The notes under the pieces were generated by a model. That model had not been told where the DNA came from. It did not search any database and was given only the letters and a program-made list of their open reading frames with translations. Positions 17,705 through 29,154 of a DNA stretch of 64,000 nucleotides are shown in pieces. Positions within the stretch are counted from its first letter, which is position 1; every line of letters begins with the position of its first letter. The stretch comes from Caldimonas tepidiphila. GTDB lineage: Bacteria > Pseudomonadota > Gammaproteobacteria > Burkholderiales > Burkholderiaceae_C. Position numbers and translations under genes: made by a program. The stretch is taken from contig NZ_QXMG01000028.1 in NCBI RefSeq assembly GCF_003569765.1, positions 1 through 64,000 on the forward strand, in the 5' to 3' direction.

Positions 17705-18226
17705 ATGACGCAAGTTCGGTCCGCCAAACCCTCCGCGCCGGCCGAGGCACAGCAAGCCGCCGCAGCGCGGCCGCGCCGGCGCCTGCAGGCCCGGCGCTCG
17801 GGCGTGCACGGCAAGGGCGTCTACGCGCAGGTGCCCTTCAAGGCGGGCGAGACCATCATCGAGTACACGGGCGAGATCATCAGCTGGGAGGAGGCGCAGC
17901 GCCGCCACCCGCACGACCCCAGCGACCCGAACCACACCTTCTACTTCCACATCGACGACGAGCACGTCATCGACGGCGCCGTGACCGGCAACATCGCGCG
18001 GTGGATCAACCACGCCTGCGACCCGAACTGCGAGGCCGACGAGGTCGAAGGCCGCATCTTCATCAAGGCCTTGCGCGACATCGAGCCCGGCGAGGAGCTG
18101 TTCTACGACTACGGGCTGATGGTCGACGAGCGCTACACGGCAAAACTCAAGAAGGAATACGCCTGTTACTGCGGCAGCACGAATTGCCGCGGCACGATGC
18201 TCGCCCCGAAGCGCCGCCAGCGCTGA
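17705..18226 (+). CDS. SET-domain protein (putative lysine methyltransferase)
   Basis: 173 residues. After a basic N-terminal tail (about 25 residues, Arg/Ala-rich) comes a compact SET domain: RRSGVHGKGVYAQ, the EYTGE strand, the pseudoknot motif NHACDPNCEA, and the catalytic-tyrosine region ELFYDYGLMVDE. It ends with a post-SET cysteine cluster, CYCGSTNCRGTM, which with the Cys of the NHACDPNC motif can bind zinc. This is the eukaryote-like SET plus post-SET arrangement found in some bacteria. Substrate unknown; histone-like proteins or ribosomal proteins are possibilities. ATG 17705 is chosen because the SET homology starts soon after; an upstream in-frame extension has no family resemblance. 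birA follows 35 bp later. Confidence 0.88.
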   Translation: MTQVRSAKPSAPAEAQQAAAARPRRRLQARRSGVHGKGVYAQVPFKAGETIIEYTGEIISWEEAQRRHPHDPSDPNHTFYFHIDDEHVIDGAVTGNIARWINHACDPNCEADEVEGRIFIKALRDIEPGEELFYDYGLMVDERYTAKLKKEYACYCGSTNCRGTMLAPKRRQR

Positions 18227-18261
18227 AACGAGCTTCTTCCACCCGTTCCCGCACGCGACCG

Positions 18262-19068
18262 ATGCCGATGCCCGCCGCCCCCCTGCACTGGCCCGCCGAG
18301 GCGCTCTGGGAGCAGCTCGAGGCGCTGCTGCCCGGCCTGAGCGTCGAGGTGGTGGCCGAGACCGACTCGACCAACACGCGGCTGCTCGAGCGCGCGCGCG
18401 CCGGCGACGCCGCGCCCTGCCTGATGGTGGCCGAGCACCAGCGCGCCGGCCGCGGCCGGCTGGGGCGCGACTGGAGCTCGCGCGCCGGGGCGTCGCTGAC
18501 CTTCTCGCTCGGGCTGCCGCTCGCGCCGCGGGACTGGTCGGGGCTGTCGCTCGCGGTCGGCGTCGCGGTCGCCGAGGCGCTGCACCCCGCGATCCGGCTG
18601 AAGTGGCCGAACGACCTGTGGCTCGTCGACGCGCAGGGCGCCGGCCGCAAGCTCGGCGGCATCCTGATCGAGACGCTGCTGCCGCCCGCGGGCAGCGCTC
18701 CGCAGGCGGCCCGGCCCGCGGTGATCGGCATCGGGCTGAACATCCTGGCGGTGGACGACCCGGCGCTCGCGGCGCAGAGCGCGGCGCTGGTCGAGCTCGA
18801 CCCGGCGGCGAGCGCGCCGGCGGCGCTCGCCGCGCTCGCGGCGCCGCTGGTGCGGGCGTTGCAACGCTTCGAGCGCGAGGGCTTCGCCCCCTTCGTCGAG
18901 GCCTATGCCGCGCGCGACCTGCTGCGCGGCCGGGCGGTGCGCACGACCCAGGCCGACGTGCCCGAGGGCGTGGCTTGCGGCGTCGACGTCGACGGCACGC
19001 TGCTGGTGCGTACCGAGACCGGGGTGCAGCGCGTCTCCAGCGGCGAAGTGAGCGTGCGTCCATGCTGA
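18262..19068 (+). CDS. birA: Biotin-[acetyl-CoA-carboxylase] ligase
   Basis: Activates biotin with ATP and attaches it to the carboxyl carrier protein of acetyl-CoA carboxylase. 268 residues. Seen are the early ETDSTNTRL, the biotinyl-AMP loop QRAGRGRLGRDW, RLKWPNDLW and KLGGILIE, and a GIGLNI segment; a small C-terminal beta domain follows. No N-terminal helix-turn-helix is present, so it is a monofunctional ligase without repressor activity. Its final codons overlap the start of the SPOR-domain gene. Confidence 0.94.
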   Translation: MPMPAAPLHWPAEALWEQLEALLPGLSVEVVAETDSTNTRLLERARAGDAAPCLMVAEHQRAGRGRLGRDWSSRAGASLTFSLGLPLAPRDWSGLSLAVGVAVAEALHPAIRLKWPNDLWLVDAQGAGRKLGGILIETLLPPAGSAPQAARPAVIGIGLNILAVDDPALAAQSAALVELDPAASAPAALAALAAPLVRALQRFEREGFAPFVEAYAARDLLRGRAVRTTQADVPEGVACGVDVDGTLLVRTETGVQRVSSGEVSVRPC

Positions 19069-19922
19069 GGTGGCTGCTCGCGGTGCTGCTGGCCGCGAAC
19101 CTCGGCTTCCTCGCCTGGAGCCAGGGCTGGCTCGGCGCGCTGCTGCCGGGTCCGGACGACCAGCGCGAGCCGGAACGCCTGGAGCGGCAGGTGCAGCCGG
19201 AGTTGATCCGCCTCGGCAAGGCGCAGCTGCGCGTGGTCGAGCCGGGCCGCAGCGCCACGCCGGCACCGGCCGCCTCCCAGCCCGCCCGGTCGGCCGCCCC
19301 GGCGAGCGCGCCGGCTGGCGCCGTGGCGGCGTCCGCAGTGGCGGCTTCTGCAGCGCCGCCCGCGCCTGCGCCCGCCTCCGTACCGGCACCGGCACCGGCG
19401 GTGCCTGCCGTCGCCGCGGCCGCCCCGGCCCGTGCCGACACCGCCTGTTTCGAGGCGGGCTTCTACAGCGAGGCCGAGCTGGCGCGGCTGGAGCCGGCGC
19501 TGCAGCGCGCGCTGCCCGCGGGCAGCTGGCGCGTGCAGGACAGCGAGCGGCCGTCGGGCTGGGTGGTCTACACCGGCCGCTACCCCAACCGTGAGGCGCT
19601 GCTGCGCCGCCAGGACGAGCTGCGCCAGCTGCGCGTCGAGTTCATCGAGATGCGCAGCCCGCCGGAGCTGGCGATGGGGCTGTCGCTCGGGCGCTTCCGC
19701 CAGCGCGAGAACGCCGAGCGGCACCTGGAGGACATGGAAAAGCGTGGCGTGCGCAACGCCCGCGTCGTGCCCGTGGGGCCGCCCGTCACGGTCTACCGCG
19801 TGCAGGTGCCGGCCGCCGACGCGGCGCTGCGGCAGCGCCTGGCCGACCTCCCCTCGCGCCTGCTGATCGGGCGCGAGTTCGAGCCCTGCACGGGGACGGC
19901 ACGGCCGGCGCCCGGCCGCTGA
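19062..19922 (+). CDS. SPOR-domain-containing membrane protein
   Basis: 286 residues. The N-terminal helix (LRWLLAVLLAANLGFLAW) anchors it in the inner membrane. A long Ala/Pro-rich linker follows (about residues 65-125) and then a C-terminal region with CFEAGFYSEAELARL, WVVYTGRYPNREAL and a SPOR-like unit (LSLGRFRQRENAERHLEDM). SPOR domains bind denuded peptidoglycan at division sites. The ATG overlaps the birA stop by 7 bases, implying translational coupling. In many Burkholderiales a pantothenate kinase gene (coaX) sits between birA and a gene of this type; it is absent here. Confidence 0.82.
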   Translation: MLRWLLAVLLAANLGFLAWSQGWLGALLPGPDDQREPERLERQVQPELIRLGKAQLRVVEPGRSATPAPAASQPARSAAPASAPAGAVAASAVAASAAPPAPAPASVPAPAPAVPAVAAAAPARADTACFEAGFYSEAELARLEPALQRALPAGSWRVQDSERPSGWVVYTGRYPNREALLRRQDELRQLRVEFIEMRSPPELAMGLSLGRFRQRENAERHLEDMEKRGVRNARVVPVGPPVTVYRVQVPAADAALRQRLADLPSRLLIGREFEPCTGTARPAPGR

Positions 19923-19985
19923 GCAACACCTTCTTTCGCGTCCTCCGCCGCGACGACCGCCGCAGCGGGAAACAGCGAAGCCCTT

Positions 19986-21800
19986 TCAGCGGCCGCCGGC
20001 GTTGCGGCGTCGGCGCAACCCGCCCGCGGTCCCGGCAGCCAGCGCAAGCAGGGCGAGCGATGCGAGGTCCGCTGCGCCGCCGCCGCTGCTCTCCTGCGGC
20101 GGCTCGTCCCCGGGGGCCTGCCCGCCTTCGGGGTTGCTGCCGACTCGCGCCGCGCAGGTGCTGATGGCCGCGTTGTCGATCAGCACGGGGCTGCGGTCAG
20201 GCGCCTGGTAGAGCTGCCCGTTGCGCAGCGTCTCCGCATAGGCCAGCGCCTGATCCGCGTCCAGGATGCCGGCGCCGCAGGTGCTCTCGGTGCAGCTGCA
20301 GCGTCCGGCGTTGGTCGGGCTGCAGGTGCCGAGCTTGGGCACCTGCACATGCGGCTGCACGGTCCGCACCAGCCCGTCGCGCAACTGGTCGATGGTCAGG
20401 TTCGGATGGATCGACAGCATCAGCGCCGCCACGCCGGAGACCACCGGGGTCGAGAAGCTGGTGCCGCCCACCGGCGCGTAGCTCGCGCTGCCCGGCCCCC
20501 GCTCGCCGGTGTTGCTCAGCGTCAGCAGGCCGTCGTCGGCCAGCCAGCGGTCGCAGGCCCCGCCGGTGGCGCCGTCGCCCCCGACGGTGGACAGCGTGAC
20601 CTCGGGACCCAGGTTCGAGTAGGTGGCCTTGAAGCCCTCGCGGTTGAGCGCGCCGACCGAGATCACGCCGGCACAGTTGCCGGGCCGCGTCACCTTGCCG
20701 CGCTCGTTGCCTGCGGCCGTGACGAGGATCGCGTCCCGCGCCCGCACGCTCGCGATGGCGCTCGCGTACTCCGCATTGCACTCGCCGCTGCCGCCGAAGC
20801 TCAGGTTCAGGATGCGCGCCCGGTTCTGCACCGGGTTGTCCGGCACGCCGGCCACCGGCAGCCCGACCGCCCACAACATGCCGTCGACGATGTCGGCCAC
20901 CGCGGCGCCGCACTTGCCCGACACGCGCACCGGCAGGATGCGCGCCTGCCAGACGATGCCGGCCACGCCGACCCGGTTGTCGCTGACGGCCGCGATCTGC
21001 CCGGCGATGCGGGTGCCGTGCCACGAGCTGCTGCCCACCTCGCAGCTGGCGAAGGCCGGGTTCGACGCGTCCTGGCTGGTGACGAAGTCGCCCGGGTCGC
21101 TCGGATCGCTGTCGCGACCGTTGCCGTCGTTGGCATAGACGACACCGTAGCGCGGGTGCTCAGAGACGAAGTCGTAGCCCGGCAGCAGCTGCCCGTTGAG
21201 CTCCGGATGCGAGGTGATGCCAGAGTCGAGCACCGCCACCACCGTCCCGTTGCCGCGGCTGCCCCTCGCCCAGGCGGCGGGGAAGTCCGGCACCCCGAGC
21301 GAGCCGGCGACGCGCGACTTCAGCCACCACTGGCCACTCGCGCCGTATTCGGGATGGCTGCGGTAGTAGGGGTCGTTCGGCACGACCTGCTGGAGCTGCT
21401 CCCGCACATTGGGCACCACGTACTCCACCCGCGGGTCGGCAGCGAGCCGCTCGGCCAGCGCGCGGGCCTCGGCGGCATCGAGCACGCGATCGTCGTCGAC
21501 CAGGTGCGAGCCGGTGGCGAGCGTGCGGCGCAGCTGCATCGACGGCACGCGCTCGCCGAGCACCTGCGCGAGCCGCTCGCGCGCCGCCTGCGGAGTCTCG
21601 GTGGGAGCACCCTTGGGGCTTTCGCGCCCGGCCGCGTCACCGGCACCGGCCGGCTTCAGCTTGACGATCAGGCCCCAGGCCGGCCCCTCGGCGGCCCGCG
21701 CCAGGCTCGACGCCGCGAACAGCGAGAGGATCAGCAGCAGCAGCGGCAGCAGCCAGCTTCGCCAGCGTGAAAAACGGGGGTTGTAGTGCATGGTCGCCAT
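19986..21800 (-). CDS. Secreted subtilisin-like (S8) serine protease with GlyGly-CTERM-like tail
   Basis: 604 residues. A signal peptide (residues ~14-36, ending ARAA) and an inhibitor-like propeptide (about 37-130) precede the S8 catalytic domain. The triad is visible as Asp in VAVLDSGITSHPEL, His in SSWHGTRIAGQIAA and Ser in GGTSFSTPVVSGV, with the oxyanion Asn in VTAAGNE. Several extra cysteines suggest disulfides. The C-terminus has a Gly-rich stretch (SSGGGAADL), a hydrophobic helix and an Arg cluster (LRRRRNAGGR), as in GlyGly-CTERM proteins cut by rhombosortase after type II secretion. Start at 21800 because GGAG lies 9-12 bp upstream. It stands alone between birA-SPOR and gapA. Confidence 0.9.
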   Translation of the reverse strand: MATMHYNPRFSRWRSWLLPLLLLILSLFAASSLARAAEGPAWGLIVKLKPAGAGDAAGRESPKGAPTETPQAARERLAQVLGERVPSMQLRRTLATGSHLVDDDRVLDAAEARALAERLAADPRVEYVVPNVREQLQQVVPNDPYYRSHPEYGASGQWWLKSRVAGSLGVPDFPAAWARGSRGNGTVVAVLDSGITSHPELNGQLLPGYDFVSEHPRYGVVYANDGNGRDSDPSDPGDFVTSQDASNPAFASCEVGSSSWHGTRIAGQIAAVSDNRVGVAGIVWQARILPVRVSGKCGAAVADIVDGMLWAVGLPVAGVPDNPVQNRARILNLSFGGSGECNAEYASAIASVRARDAILVTAAGNERGKVTRPGNCAGVISVGALNREGFKATYSNLGPEVTLSTVGGDGATGGACDRWLADDGLLTLSNTGERGPGSASYAPVGGTSFSTPVVSGVAALMLSIHPNLTIDQLRDGLVRTVQPHVQVPKLGTCSPTNAGRCSCTESTCGAGILDADQALAYAETLRNGQLYQAPDRSPVLIDNAAISTCAARVGSNPEGGQAPGDEPPQESSGGGAADLASLALLALAAGTAGGLRRRRNAGGR

Positions 21801-21924
21801 GTTGGCATCTCCGGACTTGCAAGGTCGCGTGCCTGAAAACGCGTGTGTTGGGGAAGTGCTGCCGATGTAAGGAGTCTTGTCCTCCCGCCGCTCGACCCAT
21901 TCCCTTGGCAAGTATCGATCCGGA

Positions 21925-21953
21925 AATGAAAAACGCCCCGCGGGCGGGGCGTT
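21925..21953 (-). terminator. Rho-independent terminator of tkt-gapA
   Basis: AACGCCCC (21932-21939) and GGGGCGTT (21946-21953) form an 8-bp stem with a 6-nt loop. On the minus strand the stem is followed by TTTTTCATTT. It lies about 50 bp after the gapA stop and before the protease start. Confidence 0.88.
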
Positions 21954-22000
21954 CCTGGTGCGCTGGGCGGCCCTGTGGGCCGCCGGGGATCAGCGGATCC

Positions 22001-25112
<3,112 letters not shown>

Positions 25113-25251
25113 GGGAGCCTGCTGCATGCGTGTATGGGGAGGACCGGCGATTGTAAAGGGCGGCCCGATAATGCCCGACGGCGCCTGCGCCCGCCGGCGC
25201 GCCGCGCACAGTGCCCCCCTCCTCCATCCTGACCCACTTCCTCCTCGACCG

Positions 25252-25941
25252 ATGCCCAACCTGCCCGCGATGATCCTGGCTGCCGGCCGCGGCGAGCGCA
25301 TGCGCCCGCTGACCGACGCCACCCCGAAGCCGCTGCTGAAGGTGCGCGGCAAGCCGCTGATCGAGTGGCACCTGGAGGCGCTGGCGCGCGACGGCGTGCG
25401 CGAGGTCGTGATCAATACCGCCTGGCTGGGCGATCGGATTCCGGCCGCGCTCGGCGACGGCGCGCGCTGGGGCCTCGCGATCCGCTACTCGATGGAGGGC
25501 CGCGAGCACGGTGGCGCGCTCGAGACCGCCGGCGGCATCGCCACCGCGCTGCCGCTGATCGGGAGCGAGCGCTTCTGGCTGCTCGCCGGCGACGTGTTCG
25601 TGCCCGGCTTCCGCTTCGACGCGCAGGCCGCCGAGCGCTTCGCCGAAAGCGAGCGGCTCGCGCAGCTGTGGCTGGTGCCCAACCCGGAGCACAACCCGCG
25701 CGGCGACTTCGCGCTCGGCGCCGACGGCCTCGCGCGCGCCGACGGCGAGCCGCGCTGGACCTATTCCACGATCGCGCTGCTGCACGCCGGGCTGCTCGCG
25801 GGCGTCGCTGCGGGGCAGAAGGCGGCGCTGCGCCCCTGCCTGGAGCGCGCGATGCAGGCCGGGCACGTCGCGGCGCAGGTGTACGAGGGCGCCTGGACCG
25901 ATGTCGGCACGCCGCAGCGGCTGGCGCAACTGCAGGACTGA
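25252..25941 (+). CDS. murU: N-acetylmuramate alpha-1-phosphate uridylyltransferase MurU
   Basis: Sugar-phosphate nucleotidyltransferase of the peptidoglycan recycling shortcut, making UDP-MurNAc and bypassing de novo synthesis (and hence fosfomycin). 229 residues. It closely follows Pseudomonas MurU from memory: [22 protein letters not shown] with the uridyl-binding signature at the very start (given in outline), [10 protein letters not shown], the metal-binding Asp of [17 protein letters not shown] and the ending [13 protein letters not shown]. The partner kinase AmgK, usually next door, is not in this window. Divergent from tkt; a hemerythrin gene follows 136 bp later. Confidence 0.87.
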   Translation: MPNLPAMILAAGRGERMRPLTDATPKPLLKVRGKPLIEWHLEALARDGVREVVINTAWLGDRIPAALGDGARWGLAIRYSMEGREHGGALETAGGIATALPLIGSERFWLLAGDVFVPGFRFDAQAAERFAESERLAQLWLVPNPEHNPRGDFALGADGLARADGEPRWTYSTIALLHAGLLAGVAAGQKAALRPCLERAMQAGHVAAQVYEGAWTDVGTPQRLAQLQD

Positions 25942-26077
25942 GCAAGGTCAACCGGTCCGGGGCCGCTCTCGGGAGCAGGGGGCGTTTGCGCGCATGCAGA
26001 TCTTGACGCAGCGCAAGCCCCTCCCCGCCGCTCGCGCCGATGCTGCAGCGACCGACTGCCACAGGAGGAGACCGAAC

Positions 26078-26683
26078 ATGAGCCGCACCGCCCTTCGGGT
26101 GATCCGCGAGGAGCACCGCGCGCTGGCCTCGATGCTGCGCTCGCTCGAGCTGCTGGTCGAGCAGCTCCACCGCCACCGCACGCCGCCGGACTTCGGCCTG
26201 ATCCGCGCGATGCTGTTCTACATCGACGAGTTCCCGGAGCGGCTGCACCACCCGAAGGAGTCGCAGCTGCTGTTCCCGCTGCTGCGCGCGCGCTGCGCCG
26301 AGATCGTCGAGGTGCTCGACCGGCTCGACGCGGACCACGACAAGGGCGAGCAGGCGGTGCGCGAGCTCCAGCACGCGCTGCTCGGCTACGAGATGATGGG
26401 CGAGAGCCGGCGCGAGGCCTTCGAGCAGGCGCTGCACCGCTACGTCGAGGCCTACCTCGAGCACATGTCGATCGAGGAGGACGTGGTGCTGCCGATGGCG
26501 CAGCGCGTGCTGACGCCCGAGGAGTGGCAGCGGCTCGACGCGGCCTTCGAGGCCAACCGCGACCCGCTCGCCGGCCACGAGCCCGACGCGGCCTACCACG
26601 CGGTGTTCCAGAAGATCCTCAACCGCGCGCCGGCGCCGATCGGCCTGGGCAGCGAGACCGGACGGCTACAGCCGCAGCGCTGA
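26078..26683 (+). CDS. Hemerythrin-domain protein
   Basis: 201 residues, a single hemerythrin-like helical bundle. Candidate di-iron ligands are His in REEHRALASML, HHPKESQLLFPLL, DADHDKGEQAV and HMSIEEDVVLPMA. Such proteins bind O2, NO or act as di-iron oxidoreductases. Start at 26078 supported by AGGAGG ten bases upstream. Its last 18 bases overlap the end of the convergent Na/Pi transporter gene. Different from the RIC-like protein near 13 kb in ligand spacing. Confidence 0.88.
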   Translation: MSRTALRVIREEHRALASMLRSLELLVEQLHRHRTPPDFGLIRAMLFYIDEFPERLHHPKESQLLFPLLRARCAEIVEVLDRLDADHDKGEQAVRELQHALLGYEMMGESRREAFEQALHRYVEAYLEHMSIEEDVVLPMAQRVLTPEEWQRLDAAFEANRDPLAGHEPDAAYHAVFQKILNRAPAPIGLGSETGRLQPQR

Positions 26684-27625
26684 ACCCGGCAGCACGGGCG
26701 GCGACGGCGGGCTGCCGAAGCGCCGCTCGATCCATGGCTGCAGCGGCCCGAGCAGCGGCAGGAAGACCAGTGCCACCGCGAGGTTGAACAGCAGGTGCGC
26801 CCACGCCACCGCCAGGTCGGCCGATCCGGCATGGGTCAGCACCGCGGCGCTGAAGGCGTCGAGCACCGGCAGGAAGACCAGCAGGCTGACGGCGTTGAAC
26901 AGCAGGTTGGCCACCGCCGCGCGGCGCGCCTGCAGCCCCATGCGCGCGCTCGCGATCAGCGCGGTGGCGGTGGTGCCGACGCTCGCGCCGAGCGCCACGC
27001 CGATGGCCGCCGGCGCCGGCATCAGGCCCTGCTGCACCAGCAGCACCGCCAGCCCCACCGTGACGCTGCTCGACTGCACCAGCGCCGTCATCGCCATGCC
27101 GGCCGCCACCGCCAGCAGCGGCTCGGCGGCCTGCGTCATCCACGCCTGCCACAGCGCGCTGTCCTTGAGCGGCGCGAGCGCCAGCCCGATCAGGTCGAGG
27201 CTGAAGAACACGAACCCGAAGTAGAACAGCGGCCGCCCGATCCAGCGCCCGCCCAGCGCCGACACGAGCGCGCCGAGCACGATCACGAAGGGACCGATGC
27301 CGGTGAGCTTGAAGCTCACGAGCCAGGCCGTCACGGTGGTGCCGACCTTGGCGCCGAGCAGCACGCCCAGGCTGTTGCCGAAGCCGAGGGTGCCGGCGTG
27401 GACCAGCGCCACCACCAGCGAGGACACCGCGCTCGAGGACTGCACCAGCGCGGTGGCGCCGGCGCCGAGCAGGAAGCCCTTCCAGCGGTTGGCGGTGGCG
27501 CGCGTCAGCCAGCGGCGCAAGCGCTCGCCGCCGCGGTCCTGCACCTCGCGCGAGAAACCCTCGAGCGCGTACAGGAACAGCAGCACCGCCGCCGCGACGC
27601 CGACCCCCCAGCGAAATGCATCCAT
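26666..27625 (-). CDS. Na/Pi cotransporter family protein
   Basis: 319 residues, about eight to nine hydrophobic helices. Two inverted-repeat halves carry the family signature: ATALVQSSSAVSSLVVAL (first) and MTALVQSSSVTVGLAVLL (second), followed by LLGAKVGTT and ALGASVGTT. This is the NptA/PNaS family, importing phosphate with sodium. It lacks the C-terminal PhoU-like domain that many bacterial relatives have. Convergent overlap with the hemerythrin gene; divergent from pepP. Confidence 0.9.
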   Translation of the reverse strand: MDAFRWGVGVAAAVLLFLYALEGFSREVQDRGGERLRRWLTRATANRWKGFLLGAGATALVQSSSAVSSLVVALVHAGTLGFGNSLGVLLGAKVGTTVTAWLVSFKLTGIGPFVIVLGALVSALGGRWIGRPLFYFGFVFFSLDLIGLALAPLKDSALWQAWMTQAAEPLLAVAAGMAMTALVQSSSVTVGLAVLLVQQGLMPAPAAIGVALGASVGTTATALIASARMGLQARRAAVANLLFNAVSLLVFLPVLDAFSAAVLTHAGSADLAVAWAHLLFNLAVALVFLPLLGPLQPWIERRFGSPPSPPVLPGSALRL

Positions 27626-27754
27626 GCGCCGATTGTCGCCAGTTCGCACGCCCGTCCCGCCCCGGCCGCGCGCCGGCGCGCCGCTGCAGCGGGCGCCGCG
27701 GCCCGATAGACTGGGGCGCACGCCACCGAACGCCAGACAAGACCCGCACCGCCC

Positions 27755-29116
27755 ATGACCGATTCCCCCCACGCCGCGCGGCGCGCCCGCGTCGCCCGCG
27801 CCCTGCAGGCCGGCCGCGGCCTCGCGCTCGTGCCCACCGCGCCCGAGACGCTGCGCAACGGCGACGCCCACCACCCCTACCGCTTCGACAGCCACTTCTG
27901 GTACCTGAGCGGCTTCGCCGAGCCCGAGGCCTGGCTCGCGATCTCGCACACCGGGCGCTGCGAGCTGTTCTGCCGCGCCCAGGACCCGGCGCACGAGATC
28001 TGGGACGGCGCGCGGCTCGGGCTGCAGGCCGCGCCCGCGGCGCTCGGCGTCGATGCGGCGCACGACGTGCGCACGCTCGACGAGCTGCTGCCGAAGCTGC
28101 TCGCCGAGCACGACTCGGTGTGGTTCCCGTTCGGGCTGCACGAGGGGCTGGCGGCGCGCGTCGAGGGCTGGCTCGCGAAGCTGCGCCAGCGCGAGCGCAG
28201 CGGCGCGCGCGCGCCCGCGGCGCTGCACGACCTGCGCCCGCTGCTCGACGAGATGCGGCTCGTGAAGGACGAGGCCGAGATCGCGCTGATGCGCCGCGCC
28301 GGCGAGATCTCGGCCGCGGCCCACGTGCGCGCGATGCAGGCCTGCCGGCCGGGCCTGCGCGAGTACCAGCTCGAGGCCGAGCTGCTGCACGCCTTCCGCT
28401 GGGCCGGTGCGGCCGGCCCGGCCTACCCGAGCATTGTCGCCGCAGGCGCCAACGCCTGCGTGCTGCACCACCCGGCCGGCGACGCCGAGTTGCGCGCGGG
28501 CGAGCTGTGCCTGATCGACGCCGGCGCGGAGTTCCAGGGCTACGCGGGCGACATCACTCGCACCTTCCCGGTGGACGGGCGCTTCAGCGCGCCGCAGCGC
28601 GAGCTCTACGCGCTGGTGCTCGCCGCGCAGCAGGCGGCGATCGGGCAGACGCGGCCGGGGGCGCGCAAGATCGACGCGCACTGGGCCGCGGTGCGGGTGC
28701 TGTCGCAGGGGCTGCTCGACCTCGGCCTGCTGTCAGCCGAGCGGCACGGCGGCGTCGACGACGTGATCGAGAGCGCCGCCTACCGCGCCTTCTACATGCA
28801 CGGCACCGGCCACTGGCTCGGGCTCGACGTGCACGACGTCGGCGAGGTACTGCAGCGCGACGAGCCGGCGGTGGAGCAGCCCGACGGCAACGGCGGCCGC
28901 GTCGTGCGAGCGCCCTCGCGCGTGCTGCAGCCCGGCATGGTGGTGACGATCGAGCCGGGGCTCTACGTGCGGCCGTCCGCCGAGGTGCCCGAACGCTTCT
29001 GGAACATCGGCATCCGCATCGAGGACGACGCGCTCGTCACGCCCGCGGGTTGCGAGCTGCTCACGCGCGGCGTGCCAGTGGCGCCCGACGAGATCGAGGC
29101 GCTGATGCGCGGCTGA
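27755..29116 (+). CDS. pepP: Xaa-Pro aminopeptidase (aminopeptidase P)
   Basis: Removes N-terminal residues before proline; dinuclear Mn pita-bread enzyme. 453 residues. N-terminal AMP_N domain (PYRFDSHFWYLSGFAEPEAW) then the catalytic domain with ligands visible in LIDAGAEFQGYAGDITRTF (two Asp), GTGHWLGLDVHD (His), VTIEPGLY (Glu) and IGIRIEDD (Glu). The ATG at 27755 follows a 130-bp divergent region shared with the phosphate transporter. A terminator for the convergent pyrF lies between pepP and pyrF. Confidence 0.94.
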   Translation: MTDSPHAARRARVARALQAGRGLALVPTAPETLRNGDAHHPYRFDSHFWYLSGFAEPEAWLAISHTGRCELFCRAQDPAHEIWDGARLGLQAAPAALGVDAAHDVRTLDELLPKLLAEHDSVWFPFGLHEGLAARVEGWLAKLRQRERSGARAPAALHDLRPLLDEMRLVKDEAEIALMRRAGEISAAAHVRAMQACRPGLREYQLEAELLHAFRWAGAAGPAYPSIVAAGANACVLHHPAGDAELRAGELCLIDAGAEFQGYAGDITRTFPVDGRFSAPQRELYALVLAAQQAAIGQTRPGARKIDAHWAAVRVLSQGLLDLGLLSAERHGGVDDVIESAAYRAFYMHGTGHWLGLDVHDVGEVLQRDEPAVEQPDGNGGRVVRAPSRVLQPGMVVTIEPGLYVRPSAEVPERFWNIGIRIEDDALVTPAGCELLTRGVPVAPDEIEALMRG

Positions 29117-29130
29117 GGCGGACTCGGCCG

Positions 29131-29154
29131 AAAAGCGCCGCGGCCCGCGGCGCT
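29131..29154 (-). terminator. Rho-independent terminator of pyrF
   Basis: AGCGCCGCG (29134-29142) pairs with CGCGGCGCT (29146-29154) around a 3-nt loop, and the minus strand continues with TTTTC. The stem begins within the pyrF stop codon. Confidence 0.7.
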
